A DNA stretch of 64,000 bases from Phyllostachys edulis (GCA_036346405.1 CM070567.1:48161633-48225632); one strand, 5' to 3'. Counted from the first letter of the stretch, positions 46,872 to 58,664 are shown. Program-made: numbers and translations. The notes: generated by a model not told the origin, from the sequence alone.

Positions 46872-48260
46872 TTTCTTGTATTTCCCTTTTTCTGAAAATA
46901 TTTCGTATATTTCCTTTTTTTCTTCTCCCTCTATCCCTTCTGATCTCTTCTTCTCCCCTCTTCCTCCCTCCCGGCCGGCGGACGTTGGCAGTGACTCCGG
47001 ACGGCTTGAGGACGAGGCCGGCTGGTGGGTGAGGTGTGGCCGCATGAACCATATTTGGACGACGACGATGGGAACTCGCCATATCCAGTGAGATATGAGG
47101 CTGGCGGCGAGGGAGACGAGCTCCGGCGACGGGATATGGTGACCGGCGTCGACGAAGATGATGGATTCGACGGGGGCAGTGGATCCGGTGGACGAGGTGG
47201 ACCGGTGGACGAGGCGGACAGGAGAACAAGGCGGATCGCCGCCGGCAGGCTCGAGGGCGGGCGGATTCGGTAGCATCAGTCATGGGACGGTGGACCGGCT
47301 GACAGGCGAACAAGGCGGATTCGACAGCGGCGAGCTCGAGGATGGTGGATCCGTTCGCCGTCGCTCGCGCGCTGCTCCTCGCCGGTGCTAGAGATATGCC
47401 AGGATGGAGATGGACGGGGAGGAAGATGGGTGAGCGGGCCCCACATATTTTTATACCCAATACATGTCCATGTACACAATGCCTATGCAAAAGATTGTGC
47501 ACCAATCTTAAAGCACATTTGGGCTGTTGGTATCCTCATCCCAAAAAATCTTGAAGAACCTGAAAAATCGTCTCCATCCTTAGCTCCTTGAATCCTCACC
47601 ACCACGGCACCGTGACCTAATTGCGAACCCGTTCCACCACTTCTTCTCTATCCCCGTCGCCGGAGCCGCTCCTCCGTCGCGGTCATCGCCATGGGTTTCA
47701 CGCAATACGCGCATACTCTATCCAAGCCAAGGGCACGGGAAGCTTCAACATGTGTCGTAAATGCTAAGGACCCCCTGTTTTGCACGACGGCTACTTTTTG
47801 GGTTCCACAGCGTCCCACCAAAATATGCGGTCTTGCCAAATACGTATCCTCTGCCAATGTATAGCAATATCACGGTGCTATAGTACCGTAACATTGCATA
47901 GCAGCCATCGGATCGAAAAGGAAAGAATGAGATCGTGTTTTGCGTTGCAGCAAAATACTATAGCATCTGCACTGTCCACAAAGTATTGTAGCATTACAGT
48001 AGCGGTTGATCTGCATCGTTCTTTCTGGATCTGATGAATCAAATCTACCGAATATCATGACGTTGCAATGCAGAGGATACCAATCCGGCCTCGCCCTCAT
48101 CAACAACCACACCGTCGTCCACAGTTTTCACTGGAGAGTTACTCCGGTTGGCACAAAAGATCCAAGCCTTGGACGCAAGGAAGGAAGGAGTCAGGTTCGG
48201 TGGACGCGTGTTCACAAGCGTGGCAACCCGGATGGCTACTATGTAGCTTCCTAATATATC
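46872..48260. other. Intergenic, partly GC-rich; no gene recognised
   Basis: At 47150-47340 a roughly 115-bp block is imperfectly duplicated ('gaacaaggcggat...gagctcgagg' and 'gaacaaggcggatcgcc...gctcgagg'). The 264-codon minus-strand ORF 46711-47505 runs from this block into the fold-back MITE and is Arg/Pro-rich, so it is probably not a gene. Later sequence (47640-48260) shows no domain on either strand. Confidence 0.4.
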
Positions 48261-48289
48261 GAGGGCAACCTCTTAAGTCCAGAGATGAG

Positions 48290-48524
48290 TTGTACTCTTT
48301 TCTTTTTAGGGAATTTGCAAATTCCATTACTCGGGCATGCGAGCAGAATCAATCCTTGCCAAATCAGAAACAAACTCGGGAATCTCCTCAAGCCATAACA
48401 ATGGACTTGGGAATTTTGCCAATTCGTGGGCCACACCATTACAAACTATTGAACAATGTTTAACATACAAGACATCAAAGCCTGAAAAGACCAATTCTTC
48501 TCTCTTTAAAAATGGCAAAGCCAC
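48290..48524 (-). pseudogene. Second RNase H-like LINE tail (minus strand)
   Basis: The minus-strand frame reads VKHCSIVCNGVAHELAKF, then PEFVSDLARIDSARM and a stop. The pattern N..AHELA, followed by a conserved P..V..L...D near the stop, is that of the plant LINE RNase H-like C-terminus. It is a different copy from 44450-44682. It borders the plus-strand LINE that follows. Confidence 0.65.
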
Positions 48525-48879
48525 AAAACAGGCCGACGACGCCGATCACCACCTTCATGATAACGCACGACAAACACCACCTAGCTTTTGCTCCAATGTC
48601 GTCCTGCTTCTGTGGATCCGGCTTAATGTTGGTTGTCTCCTGTTCAAGAACTTATCGGTTTGACTTGTTTGCTACTAAGGCCTCTTGCAACCCTTCACCC
48701 TGTGCCTCTCCTATTACCCTATCCACTGTGCCAAAGATGTTTCCACACGGCGCCACCCTGTCCGGCCAAGCAAACATCACCAACAAAAAACCGAGAGCCC
48801 CAAAAAGGACAATATCAACCATTACAGAACGGATACCGGCACGGCGTACCCCGACTCCAAACCCAGCAAACCCCGCTAA

Positions 48880-48998
48880 GGGGCTTATTTAGATAAGAAG
48901 AATTAGAACCAATCCATTTAGATTAAAATGGATTTTAGTTTCAATGCCGAGTCAATCCGAAGGGATTGAGTCGAATCACAATATATCCAAACAAGCCC
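48880..48998. mobile_element. Tourist-like (PIF/Harbinger) MITE, 119 bp
   Basis: Ends GGGGCTTATTTAGAT and ATCCAAACAAGCCC are imperfect inverted repeats of the GGGCTTGTTTGGAT type. TAA flanks both sides (48877-48879 and 48999-49001), the 3-bp TWA duplication of PIF/Harbinger elements. It lies inside the LINE, so it is younger than it. Confidence 0.8.
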
Positions 48999-49021
48999 TA
49001 ACAGAGGTACAGTGACCTCAA

Positions 49022-49800
49022 ACCCAAATGACCGTACCAAACCTAAACGACATCTGCTGGAATTTGAGGGCTAAATACACAGACCAAAAGAACGACGGTG
49101 CATGAGACCTTAACATCCATAACCTGCCATCTTGTTCGCCTGTAAGAAACTAAACTTCACAACGTTGATCAAGTGCTAGTCTATTATCTCTAGCCTATTA
49201 TCTAGGAGGCTACAGACTGCACAATTTCGTCCAAAAACATGTGAGGTGGCATCCTTCTACTATAGAAGGAACGACGATTACATTGTCGTTGAGGCCATTC
49301 AACAAGAGGCGTTCAACTTGTTGGCTACCATCACAACAAAAGAATGTGGCACATTCTGCCGTCTCACGACGGTTTATGGCCCATCCAGCGATGGGGAGAA
49401 ACCGGCATTTCTACATGAGCTCAAGTCACTTAAACCACTTCCCAACAACAATTGGCTAGTCATGGGAGACTTCAACCTCTCATCTACCAAGCGTGTGACA
49501 AAAACAACAACATCATCAACCGTAGACGAATCGGCCAATTCTGAAGCACTAGATGACTGCGAACTCAAAGAAATCTATCTCAAAAACAGGAAGTACAAAT
49601 GAGCAACAAACGACAAAATCCAACGCTTGTCAGGCTGGACAGAGTTTTCTGCAACGAGGGATGGGACATCCACTTCGAAAATCATGTTCTTCGTGCTCTA
49701 TCCACGTTGCTTTCAGACCATTGCCCCCTTCTCCTCTCAAATAGCAGTGGTCCGAGAAGACCAAGAAGTTTTCACTTCGAAAATTTCTGGATAAAGATTC
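49022..49800 (+). pseudogene. LINE endonuclease domain
   Basis: Opening block DICWNLRA near 49048 corresponds to the WN.RGL start of AP-type endonucleases. Further on come VYGPSSDGEKPAFLHEL, NNNWLVMGDFNLSS (the GDFN motif, about 49445-49485), LVRLDRVFCNEGW and LLSDHCPLLL (the SDH motif, 49716-49740). All core motifs are visible, but they lie in different frames separated by stops. In an active LINE this domain nicks the target DNA to start reverse transcription. Confidence 0.85.
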
Positions 49801-50339
49801 CGTGTTTACAGGTGGTGGTCCTAAACGCTTGGCAAGAAAACAACCAACACACGGAACCAATGCATCGACTCAACCACAGGCTTGCCGTCACAACATCGAG
49901 GCTTAATACATGTAGCAGAAACCTATTCTCATAAGCAAAATTGCACCTCCACATGGCTATGGAGGTGATCCTTCGGCTAGGCATAGCACAGGAACATAGG
50001 GCCCTATTTTTGCAGGAGCGGGGTCTTAGAGCCAGGCTAAAGAAAAGAGTAATGGGGCTTGCAGTGATCAAACGCTCCAGGAAAAGGCAGAACTCCCACA
50101 TCACAAACCTGAGAGAGGGTGATGCCAACACGAAGTTCTTCCACCTAAAAGTTAATTCTAGGAGGCGTAAAAACCACATCTAAAGGCTACAGAAGGAACA
50201 CGGATGGGCTATTTCGCATGAAGAGAAACAAGAAATAATACAACAACATTTTTAGGATGTCATGTCCCCGACGAACAACTGAACCCTCGACCTAAATTGG
50301 GAGGCTCTGGACCTCGCTGAGCAAAACCTCCAAACTTTA

Positions 50340-51660
50340 TACGAGAGTTTCTCGGAGCAGGAAGTCGTGGATGCTCTAGTGTAGATGCCAGGGGACAAAG
50401 CACCTAGCCTGGAGTTTACTTTTAACTTCTATAAATCTTGTTGGACTATTATAAAAGCCTACATCATGGCTGTCTTCCATAGCTTTCACAGCCTTCGCAC
50501 GACGAACCTACACCTCATAAACACAGCTAGCATCATCCGGATTTCGAAGAAGGACGGCGCAGATAAGGTTGCACACTACAGACCGATCAGTCTCATACAC
50601 GGGATTGGAAAATGGATCTCAAAGACACTAGCATTGTGATTGGCACCGCTTTTGAATAGCCCAGTTGCAGTAAATCAAAGTGCCTTCGTCAAATCAAGAA
50701 GCATCCAAGATAACTTCTTGCACGTGTGAAACTTAATAAGACTACATAGGCCCAAAACCCCGACACTCTTCCTCAAGCTGGATATAGCAAAAGCTTTCGA
50801 TATGGTCTGATAGGACTACCTTCTAGAACTACTCCAAAGAAGAGGCTTCCCATCCAGATGGAGAGACTGGCTCTCGGCTCTCCTAGCGACCACCTCCTCT
50901 AGAGTGCTTCTCAACGGCGTCCTGAGCATTACCATTAACCATGGAAGGGCCCTGCGGTAGGGAGACCCACTATCCTCTTTACTCTTCATACTAGCGATTG
51001 ACCCCCACCAACGACTACTAGAGATAGCAACAGAGCTAGGTCACCTGGATCCCCCGTGATCGTTTTGCCAGGCTTAAGACATCCTTGTACGCCAATGATG
51101 CGACGATTTTCATCTCCCCAAAAAGAGGGCGATGTCACAACAATGACCCAATTACTACAAAGCTTCGAGAACGTTTTGGGATTGCAGACCAATTTCCACA
51201 AAAGTACAGTGGTACCTATAAGCTGCGACTACCCTGACCTTGATGCGGTTCTCCAAGATTTCCCTACAGTCCGACCAAGCTTTCATATCAAATACCTGGG
51301 GCTCCCGCTTACATACAAAAGATTAAGAAGGGTAGACTTCCAGCCCCTCCTAGACAAAGTAGGGAACATGATGGCAGGATGGCAGGTAGACTTCTAACAT
51401 CATCTGGGCGGACCATCCTGGTGAAATCAGTGCTCAACGCGATCCGTATCTACTACCTCACGGTACTAAAAGCCCAAAAATGTATCCTCCGTGCTTTGGA
51501 CCACAGAAGGTGTCGCTTCTTTTTGGCTAACACGAATGCGATCACAAGAGGGAAATGCGAAGTCAATTGGGACATGGTTTGCCGACCAATGCAACTCAGG
51601 GGACTCGACATCCTCAACCTCGAAAGGTTCGCAACATCCCTCATACTTCGATGGCTCTAG
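50340..51660 (+). pseudogene. LINE reverse transcriptase domain with altered active site
   Basis: Blocks in order: PGDKAPSLEFTFNFYKSCW, SKKDGADKVAHYRPISL, LKLDIAKAFDMV (first catalytic Asp, near 50778-50810), LLNGVLS and the palm motif, which reads YAND at 51088-51099 instead of YADD. Then come YLGLPLTYKRLRRVDFQPL, SSGRTILVKSVLNAI and LNLERFATSLILRWL. Stop codons and frameshifts separate the blocks. The Asp-to-Asn change hits a metal-binding residue, so even without the stops the enzyme would be dead. Confidence 0.88.
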
Positions 51661-52682
51661 AAAGAATGGAAGGCTGATCATAAACCTTGGTAGGTATGGA
51701 AATACCATGTAACAACGCTGACCATCGTCTCTTTACAGCGGCCACATCAATCACAGTAGGCTACAGAAATAAAGAAATTTTTTGGTCCTCATCATGGCTA
51801 GATTGTACTACTCCAAAAGACCTAGCTCCGAAGATATTCCAATATCCAAAAGGAAGAACAGAATAGTCAGCGCGACGCTACAGGATGGTCGATGGGTGGA
51901 GGACATCAACATACTTGGGGGAATGATAGCCCAGTACGTTCAGCAATTCCTAGACCTATTGGCAAGAATAAGCTAAATTAATCTGGAACCAATTGCCTCA
52001 TATGAGATCACTTGGAAGGTAACCCCAAAGAGCAGCTACATAGCGAAATCTGCATATGCGCTGTAGTTCCTCGGTTCAACAATAATTGAGTACCAAAAAG
52101 TAATATGGAAAACCTCCACACCCCAAAATACAACTTCTTCGCTTGGATAGCAATCCAAAATGGGCTATGGACCTTAGATTGACTGCAAGCGAGGGGCTAG
52201 CCAAACCAGTGCACTTGCCCCCTTTGTAGACAATCACCGGAAACAACATTGCACCTATTCTCTGAGTGCAGATACTCTAGATGAGTTTGGAACACGACGA
52301 CAGAATGGTTAGGCTATGCACCACTCAAGCCATCCCATTGGGCCAGTAGTTGGAACATTGAGGACTGGTGGACGAAGACTAATAGTATGGGAGGAATCCC
52401 AAGGAGGGCGATGGCCATGGTAGTCATTCTAACCACCTAAGAGATCTAGAAGGAACGAAACGCAAGAATCTTCCATAACAGGTCAACCATTCCATTCGAT
52501 ATGGTAGCAAAGGTAAAGGATGAATGTAGAAGTTGGACCCTCGCAGGGGTGAGGAGTTTGGAGCAATTTTGGAACTTGTAATTAAGTCCCTAGTCCAACC
52601 TTGTAACTTTCCGCGGTTCTGCCTCTATTCTACCTTCTTTATTAAATATAACAGGCAACCCTCCTGCATGTTCTTTTAAAAA

Positions 52683-53815
52683 ATGGCAGTATTAGCCAAT
52701 CTTATCAATTCCGTTCTGGTATCGGCCGGAATGTTCCATCATGTCCCACAAAACGACACAAAGTAGGTTGCATTCCATACCATCCCAAATTTCGGCCGAT
52801 TCCAGTCATTCCGGGTGGAATTGAGCTTACCGTCAATTACAGTACCGGCCAAACAAACAAGTAATATCTCCTTGCAATTTATACAAAAGCAAGAAAGCAA
52901 TAAACCCTATCTCCTCCCGATCCATCTCAAAAGGCAAGAAATCAAGGGAAAATTCTTAGATCTGAGAAGAAGAAATCAAGAAATCAAGAAACCAGAGCCA
53001 CCAAAGAACAAGAGAACTCATGAAGGGAGGACGGCGGTTCGGACGAAGGGGACCCAGTAGCGGCTACCACCAGCAGCTCGCCTGTCCCCTCTCCCTTCTC
53101 GTGCTTGCTTGAGGTTTTGGTTTCTTGTGGCGGTAGCGCTACATGCTCGCGCGTGTCTGTGTGTGTTGGTTTGTGAGGCTGGGAGTTAGGGCTATGGAGA
53201 CTTACGAGCCAGGGACACAGTTGAGGCTTGGCTTGTTGGGCTAGCTCAACTAGCCTCTTTGCTATTTTTTTGGCCTGTAAAACTTATTAGACAGCATGGT
53301 AATTGGAATTAATATATACTTTTGTACATATTTTCATAACTATATATTATTATATTATACTCCAGAACAATGCACCGGAATAGCCAGTACCGGAATGATC
53401 CATTCCAAGAGCCCCGGGATGAAATTGACAACTATTATTATTAACACCACGATCTTCCTTCTCCTCCATCAGAATCGCCACCACAATGCAATGATTCCCA
53501 TCCGGAATCCAAACAGACCCGAGGATATCATGGGTGGAATCCCTATCAGATGGAAAGAGATCAACAAATATCCTTCTGTTTGTATTGTCTTTCTGTTCCG
53601 AGTCACCGTGCACAATCCAACTTAAAGCCTCTCTATAAAGGGGGAAATGATTATTTATTCATCGCTTAGATGTGTTTCAAGGATATACCCTTATTTTAGA
53701 TGTAATTGTTTTTTACCCTTCAATTAGTATTATCCATGATAAAATACCCAGTTTCTATTATTTTAATAATATCCTCTAGTCTTTCGTGTTCCAGACACAC
53801 GAAAAATATAAAAAA
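52683..53815. other. Intergenic, possible old MITE remnants
   Basis: Repeated ATTCCGG / CCGGAAT motifs occur at 52706-52815 and again near 53380-53405, and 'ggaatccaaacagacccg' at 53502 resembles a MITE end. These may be the two sides of one decayed element, but no target duplication is visible. The ORFs here have no recognisable domain. Confidence 0.35.
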
Positions 53816-53819
53816 AATG

Positions 53820-54049
53820 CCTTTGGCCGACCCGGTTTGCCCTCGGCACCATTCCGGACATCGTATTCTCCCTCGCGCTCTGCCACGGTGACACCAACAC
53901 CTTCGTGTGTGACGACTGCGTCACCACCGTCTTCCAGGACGCGCAGCAGCTCTACACCTTCAACAAGGACACCACCATTTGCTACAACCCATGCCTCCTC
54001 CACTTCTCCAACCATAACTTTCTCAACCCCACTAGCGGCGGCAGCTTCC
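53820..54049 (+). pseudogene. DUF26 (Gnk2-type, CRK/CRRSP) fragment
   Basis: The forward reading gives DIVFSLALCHGDTNTFVCDDC, with the C-x8-C-x2-C signature of DUF26, then FQDAQQLYTFNKDTTICYNPCLLHFSN. It stops abruptly at 54049 in PTSGGSFL, where an LTR begins. DUF26 repeats form the extracellular part of cysteine-rich receptor-like kinases and of secreted antifungal proteins. Only part of one domain is left, without a signal peptide or kinase, so it is a gene relic that received the retrotransposon insertion. The remainder would lie beyond 64000, if it still exists. Confidence 0.82.
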
Positions 54050-54420
54050 TGTTACAATCCTGGAAGGGATGCTTGATGATGAACAAGAGAACCAGAATTG
54101 TTGGCAAAATAGAGGAACCACCAGACACAAACGTCAGCCGTCTGATCGTTATCCGGTGGCAACCTGGGTTACATGAGGGGCGAGTTACCTATTCCGCGAG
54201 GACCTGAGCCCACCTACCAGCTTTCAAAGGGTGCGAGTACTTATTCTATTTTTGTGTCTCAGTTTGGCTTATGCAATGTCATATCAGAAAACTGAAACTC
54301 TGAACCTTCCTCCAATTCTTCTATTCCCTAGTCCTATTCTTCTTCCTAACCCATTCTCCCCTCTATAATCACACAAACTATCGGTGAGGATTTGAGTAAT
54401 ATCTGGAGAGGAACGTAACA
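54050..54420 (+). mobile_element. 5' LTR (371 bp) of a Ty3/gypsy element
   Basis: It starts TGTTACAATCC and ends GAACGTAACA, so the outer TGTTAC/GTAACA are exact inverses. It is followed by a methionine-type primer site and then gag. A TATA-like CTCTATAATC lies near 54361. The matching 3' LTR is not in the window. Confidence 0.8.
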
Positions 54421-54422
54421 TT

Positions 54423-54434
54423 TGGTATCAGAGC
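54423..54434 (+). other. tRNA-Met primer binding site (Ty3/gypsy)
   Basis: TGGTATCAGAGC, the complement of the 3' end of initiator tRNA-Met used by many plant retrotransposons, two bases after the LTR end. Confidence 0.9.
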
Positions 54435-54459
54435 TCCTTTCCGATGCCCTGGAGCTTCC

Positions 54460-56335
54460 GCGCTATCAAATGAGAGCCCAAGTCCACTCGCAAGAGATGG
54501 AGCAGTAGATGGTTGAGCTGACGAGGGTCATCTTGGTGCAAGGTGATTCGATCAAGGCGTTGCAAGTCAAGAGCGACGCGATCCATGCCACAGTGGAAGA
54601 AATCAAACTGGTGGTGTTGGAGTTGTGAAAGTGGAAGCCGGAGATGGAGTCATCAAGCAGGTTGTTCAGATCGCCAGAAATCCTATGTTGGCGCTACGGC
54701 CAATCGACCTACCGCCGATTCTTCCCCTACCTGAAGCCAAACAAGAATTGGATTATGAGATGGGCCAAAGTTCCTAGGCAAGGATGGAACTGTGCGGGTC
54801 CGAGAAGAACATCATCTGGTGCCATTCAGTCATCAGGAGGAACTTTTGCACCGGGAAAAGGCAATTGGGGAAAAACTTCCTGTCACGCCACCTTTGGGCA
54901 ATGGTGAGCCAAATCGATTAGATTTTAATTCTTACGCAGTTGGGTCTAGGGGAAGTTTCGGTAGACATCATGGGGTCTATCATCATCATCATCCGCCCCT
55001 AAAATTGGATTTCCCACCATTTGACGGAGAGAATCCAAAGGCTTGGCAACTCAAATGTGAAAGTTATTTTAGGATCTGCTCAATTCAGTCGGAGTTCAGG
55101 ATTGGCATAGCGACCATGTACTTCATTGGTGGTGCGTTGTTGTGGTTACAAGCGACTAAGGCCCATACTAGATTTGAGGATTGGGACACGTCCATGCAGG
55201 CTGTCTGCAATAGGTTTGGTAGGGAAGAGTTCCAACAACTAGTGCGATAGTTCAATCATGTTCGTCAGAACAACACTGTATCCGAGTATGCGGAGAAGTT
55301 TAATGAGCTCATGCATAATTTGCTGGCGCATCATGCTTTCTGGAATCCGGTATTCTTTGTAACCCAATTTGTGGACGGATTGAGGAGTGACATAAGATCG
55401 ACAGTAGTATTACACCAGCCTCAAGATTTAGATACTACAGTATCACTAGCATGTTTGCAGGAAGAGGTATTGGAGACGGTGATAAGGGATCCCCGACAGG
55501 TAGATTTTGCTTCTAGTACGCGTTCCATTATGCGCACTGCCTTGCCACTTCCACCGCCACCTGCAAGGGGAATACTTGGTGTTGGTCATCGATCAAATGA
55601 TTGCAGAGGCATGGATGGAGCAAGAGCTAATCTGGTGGATGATAGGCTCGAAGCTCTCCGGGCGTACTAAAGAGAAAAAGGGCTCTGTCACACTTGTGGA
55701 GAGCGTTGATCTCGAGAGCATAAATGCGCCGCAACTGTTCAACTTCATGTGGTGGAAGAGTTATGGGAAATGATGCATGATGGTGATCAGAAGTCACAGA
55801 ATGATAACGAGGAAGGTTCACAAGTAGAAACAGAACTCATGTCCATATCGAAGGAAGCCATTCTGGGCAATGAAAATGTGTGTACGTTAAGGCTACAGAG
55901 TACTGTACAGAATCAGGTTGTTTTCATGCTTGTGGATTCAGGGAGCTCCCATTGCTTCATCAGTGAGGAGTTTGTGAAGAAGTTGAGTGGGCTTCGACGG
56001 TCGATCAAACATGTGCTTGTTCGGGTGGCTAATGGGGGTCTGCTAGAATGTATTATGGAGATTCCCCTTTGTTTGTGGAAAATTTAGGGCCAGATTTTTT
56101 ACACCACATTCAGAGTGTTACCATTGCACTATTATGATCTGATTTTGGGGATCGATTGGTTGGAACAATGTAACATCTGTAAGACCAGGAGGTTTTTGGT
56201 CATGTTATTTGATGATGAACACATTGACAATAAGAAAGACTTAGTCTTGGTGTTTAATGTTGAATTCATTGTCGTTGGAACATACTCTGCTGACATGCTT
56301 TTGAGTTCATTGAATTACGCCGAAAACCAAAGATT
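54460..56335 (+). pseudogene. Ty3/gypsy gag and protease region, broken by a copia insertion
   Basis: The gag capsid domain (PF03732 type) is in 54990-55490: LKLDFPPFDGENPKAWQLKC, YFIGGALLWLQ, then a TAG at 55248, and VSEYAEKFNELMHNLL, FVTQFVDGLR. A zinc knuckle with CHTCGERW follows near 55690. The aspartic protease region is 55749-56260, with FMLVDSGSSHCFISEEF and LILGIDWLEQ. Lesions include a TAG near 54508, the TAG in the capsid and a stop near 56085. The sequence is cut at 56335 by a copia LTR; reverse transcriptase and integrase would resume beyond the window. The gag-protease order and the SSHCFI protease type fit plant chromovirus-like Ty3/gypsy families. Confidence 0.85.
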
Positions 56336-56461
56336 TGTCGGGTTTTGCGAGAGTACCGGCGTTGTAGCCGTGGTACTACCGCCGGACAGAACAACCACAT
56401 GATTGTTGGCGGTATGAAATTTCCCGAAGACTTGTGTTTAGCTTTTGGATTTTCTTGAGAA

Positions 56462-57212
56462 CGGTAGTACCGGCTTTGTATATGCGGAACTACCGGATTG
56501 CGGTAGGACCGCTTGTCAAGCGCGGTAGTACTACAAGTCACTGATTCCGAACGGTGTTTTGCTCAAACCGTTAGATCTTGATCTGACGGCTCATATTGAG
56601 AGGAACGTTCGGACCGTCCGAACTCTTCAAGGACTGTGAGCCTTTGATTTGAAATCTGACGGCTGATATGAAGGGAAACGTTCGGACTTGCTACAGTGCT
56701 CTTAAAATCCGACGGCTTTGAAGCGTGGTCCGATCGGCCAAATCATCTGGAGCGTCCATGTGTCTCAGGGCTTGGTTCTGAGTCTTTTGCGTTTTTCAGT
56801 GGTGCGGTAGTACCATTTGGTAATTTGCGGTAGTACCGCACATCAGTTATACCGTGTTGTTTTTGGCGGTATGGAAAAACCAGAACACTTGTTTTGGACA
56901 TTGGATTTTTTTGCTGAATGGTATGACCGCGCCATGGTTGGCGGTAGTACCGTGATAGGTTTTTTTCCAGAGAGAGAGTGTTTCTGACATCTTTGATTTT
57001 AAGTGAAATACGGTAGTACCGCAACTATGGAACGGTACGACCGTAGGTCGGTAATACCGTTGTTTTGACGGCGGTAGTACCGCAACAAGGTGTGACCGGT
57101 TGCTTGCAGTTTGAATTTTCCAGAGAGCTTGTCTTGAGAACTTTTGGATTTAGTTGTAAAGCGGTAGTTCCGGTGTATCTTGAGAGGTACGACCGCTGAT
57201 GCGGTAGTACCG
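56462..57212. repeat. Dispersed CGGTAGTACCG palindromes in the copia LTR
   Basis: Six exact copies, at 56462, 56828, 56942, 57011, 57073 and 57202, plus about nine near-copies such as GCGGTAGTACTAC and CGGTACGACCG. Each is an 11-bp palindrome with a central G. They occupy the U3 part upstream of the TATA box. Confidence 0.9.
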
Positions 57213-57384
57213 AGAATAATATGGCGGTATGACCGATTGTGTTCGGATTGTACGGGAGGAGTCCTGGAGGCTTGCAGCGTGGGAGTTTTGGAAAGGATGA
57301 TAGATTTGGAAGGAGTTCCAAATCTAGACATTTTTGAGATAGAATCTGTGTCGGTGTCGTGTTAGACATGGATAGAATTCTAGG

Positions 57385-57397
57385 GTATAAATAGAGG
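57385..57397 (+). promoter_or_regulatory. Copia LTR TATA box
   Basis: GTATAAATAGAGG, followed within about 40 bases by a typical transcription-start context (GCTAACTCGTGAGC). It marks the U3/R border of the LTR. Confidence 0.7.
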
Positions 57398-57762
57398 AGG
57401 GTTAGGAGCTAACTCGTGAGCTTGAGAGAGAGATTGCATCTGTAGCAAGGTTTTTCACGAGAGCTTGTCGTTACTTTTGTGATAGAGCTTCTGGAGGGCT
57501 TTCTGTTGAAGGTTCTTGAGGGGTGCTTGAGGAGCACTTTGTAGACACAAATCTATATAGAGAAATAAAGATCAAATTTGCTCTATTCTATCTCTGGTTT
57601 GTGTTGATCTTGTTGTGTGCGCAAGGAGCTTTTGTGAGAGTTTTCCAAGTAGCTTGTGAAGAGATCAAAGGAGTTCTTGTGCACAGCTTCGAGATTGGAT
57701 TTGGAGGTCAATTGGCTGCAATCATTCAACCCCCCTTCTGATTGCCATTATGATCCTACAAG

Positions 57763-57774
57763 TGGTATCAGAGC
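57763..57774 (+). other. tRNA-Met primer binding site (Ty1/copia)
   Basis: TGGTATCAGAGC, two bases after the LTR end and 10 bases before the gag ATG. Confidence 0.9.
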
Positions 57775-57783
57775 AAGGTTGCA

Positions 57784-58664
57784 ATGGCATCAGATCGAGA
57801 TCGCTTCTCAGGTAAGCCACTATATTTCGATGGATCTGATTACATCTACTGGAAGACACACATGGAGGTTTTTCTACAAGCACAAGGTAATGTTATTTGG
57901 CAAAAAGTTGAAAATCCTTATGAGGTACCTGCTGTTATTACCAACAACAATACTGCTGATGTTGAAGCTAATGCTAAAGCTAGAAATATATTGTTGCAAG
58001 GCTTAAGTAGAAACGAGTTTGTCGGAATTGCTAATACTAAATCTGCTAAAAAGATTTGGACTACACTTGCTAATTATCATGAGGGATCAAAATCTGTTAA
58101 AGGTGTTCGTCAGAATCAATTTAAAAATGAATATTCTAAATTTGAGATGAGACCAGGTGAATCTGTAGATGCTCTTTTTTATCGCTTCAATAAAATTGTT
58201 AGTGATTTGCAATCCGTTGATGTCATATATTCTGATTCTGACAATGCTCGTCAAATCTTAAATGCTTTGGATATGACTGTCTGGGAGGTTCTAGTCACTA
58301 CCATCAATCATTCTGTTAACATGGAAACACTCTCCTTGAATGATCTTTATTCCAAGATGAAAACACATGAGATTGATATTTTGGCCAGGATAAATAAGTC
58401 AAATTCTTTGGCTTTAGTGACTAACCAAACTGACAGCTCATCTAGTTCTTCTAGTTTTTCCTTGTTTGCTTTGGGAGCTATTTCAGATGAACAATTGGAG
58501 GAGATTCCAGAAGAACAGCTTGTACTCTTCTCCAACAGGGTGACTAAAGCAATCAACAATATCAGATCAAGGAGGAGAGGAGGTCCAATTAGATGCTTTG
58601 AATGTGGTGAGTTAAACCACATAAAGGTGAATTGTCCCAAGCTGAGAGGTAAGGAGACCAAAGA
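57784..58664 (+). CDS. Ty1/copia gag, first part (split by a solo LTR)
   Basis: Open from the ATG at 57784 for 293 codons with no stop. It carries the copia gag landmarks: FDGSDYIYWKTHMEVFLQ near the start, KIWTTLANYHEGS, VKGVRQNQF, KFEMRPGESVDALFYRF and LNDLYSKMKTHE. Near the end is a CCHC zinc knuckle, CFECGELNHIKVNC (about residues 278-291). The frame is interrupted after GAGACCAAAGA by the solo LTR and continues at 63909 with the same phase. Being otherwise open, this element seems younger than its neighbours. The protein forms the virus-like particle and binds RNA. The original stop and pol are outside the window. Confidence 0.9.

Larger units (their letters stand above)
48530..52682 (+). 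mobile_element. Degraded L1-type LINE (plus strand)
   Basis: From 5' to 3': a Pro/Thr-rich open stretch (48512-48892), endonuclease, reverse transcriptase, zf-RVT zinc finger (near 52130-52290) and a 3' UTR ending CATGTTCTTTTAAAAAA. A Tourist-like MITE interrupts it at 48880-48998. Many stops and frameshifts make it inactive. The 5' border is uncertain, and I found no clear target duplication. Confidence 0.8.
56336..57760 (+). mobile_element. 5' LTR (about 1.43 kb) of a Ty1/copia element
   Basis: It starts at about TGTCGGGTTTTGCG, directly after Ty3/gypsy protease-side sequence, and ends GATCCTACA just before a methionine primer site. It contains a TATA box (GTATAAATAGAGG, 57385-57397) near its 3' third and repeated CGGTAGTACCG palindromes through its first 900 bp. 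The left end is inferred from the loss of gypsy-like coding, so it may be off by a few bases. Confidence 0.7.

Noticed and set aside
46711..47505. 264-codon minus-strand ORF
   Set aside because: It crosses from a duplicated GC-rich block into the fold-back MITE, has no domain and no splice or promoter support.
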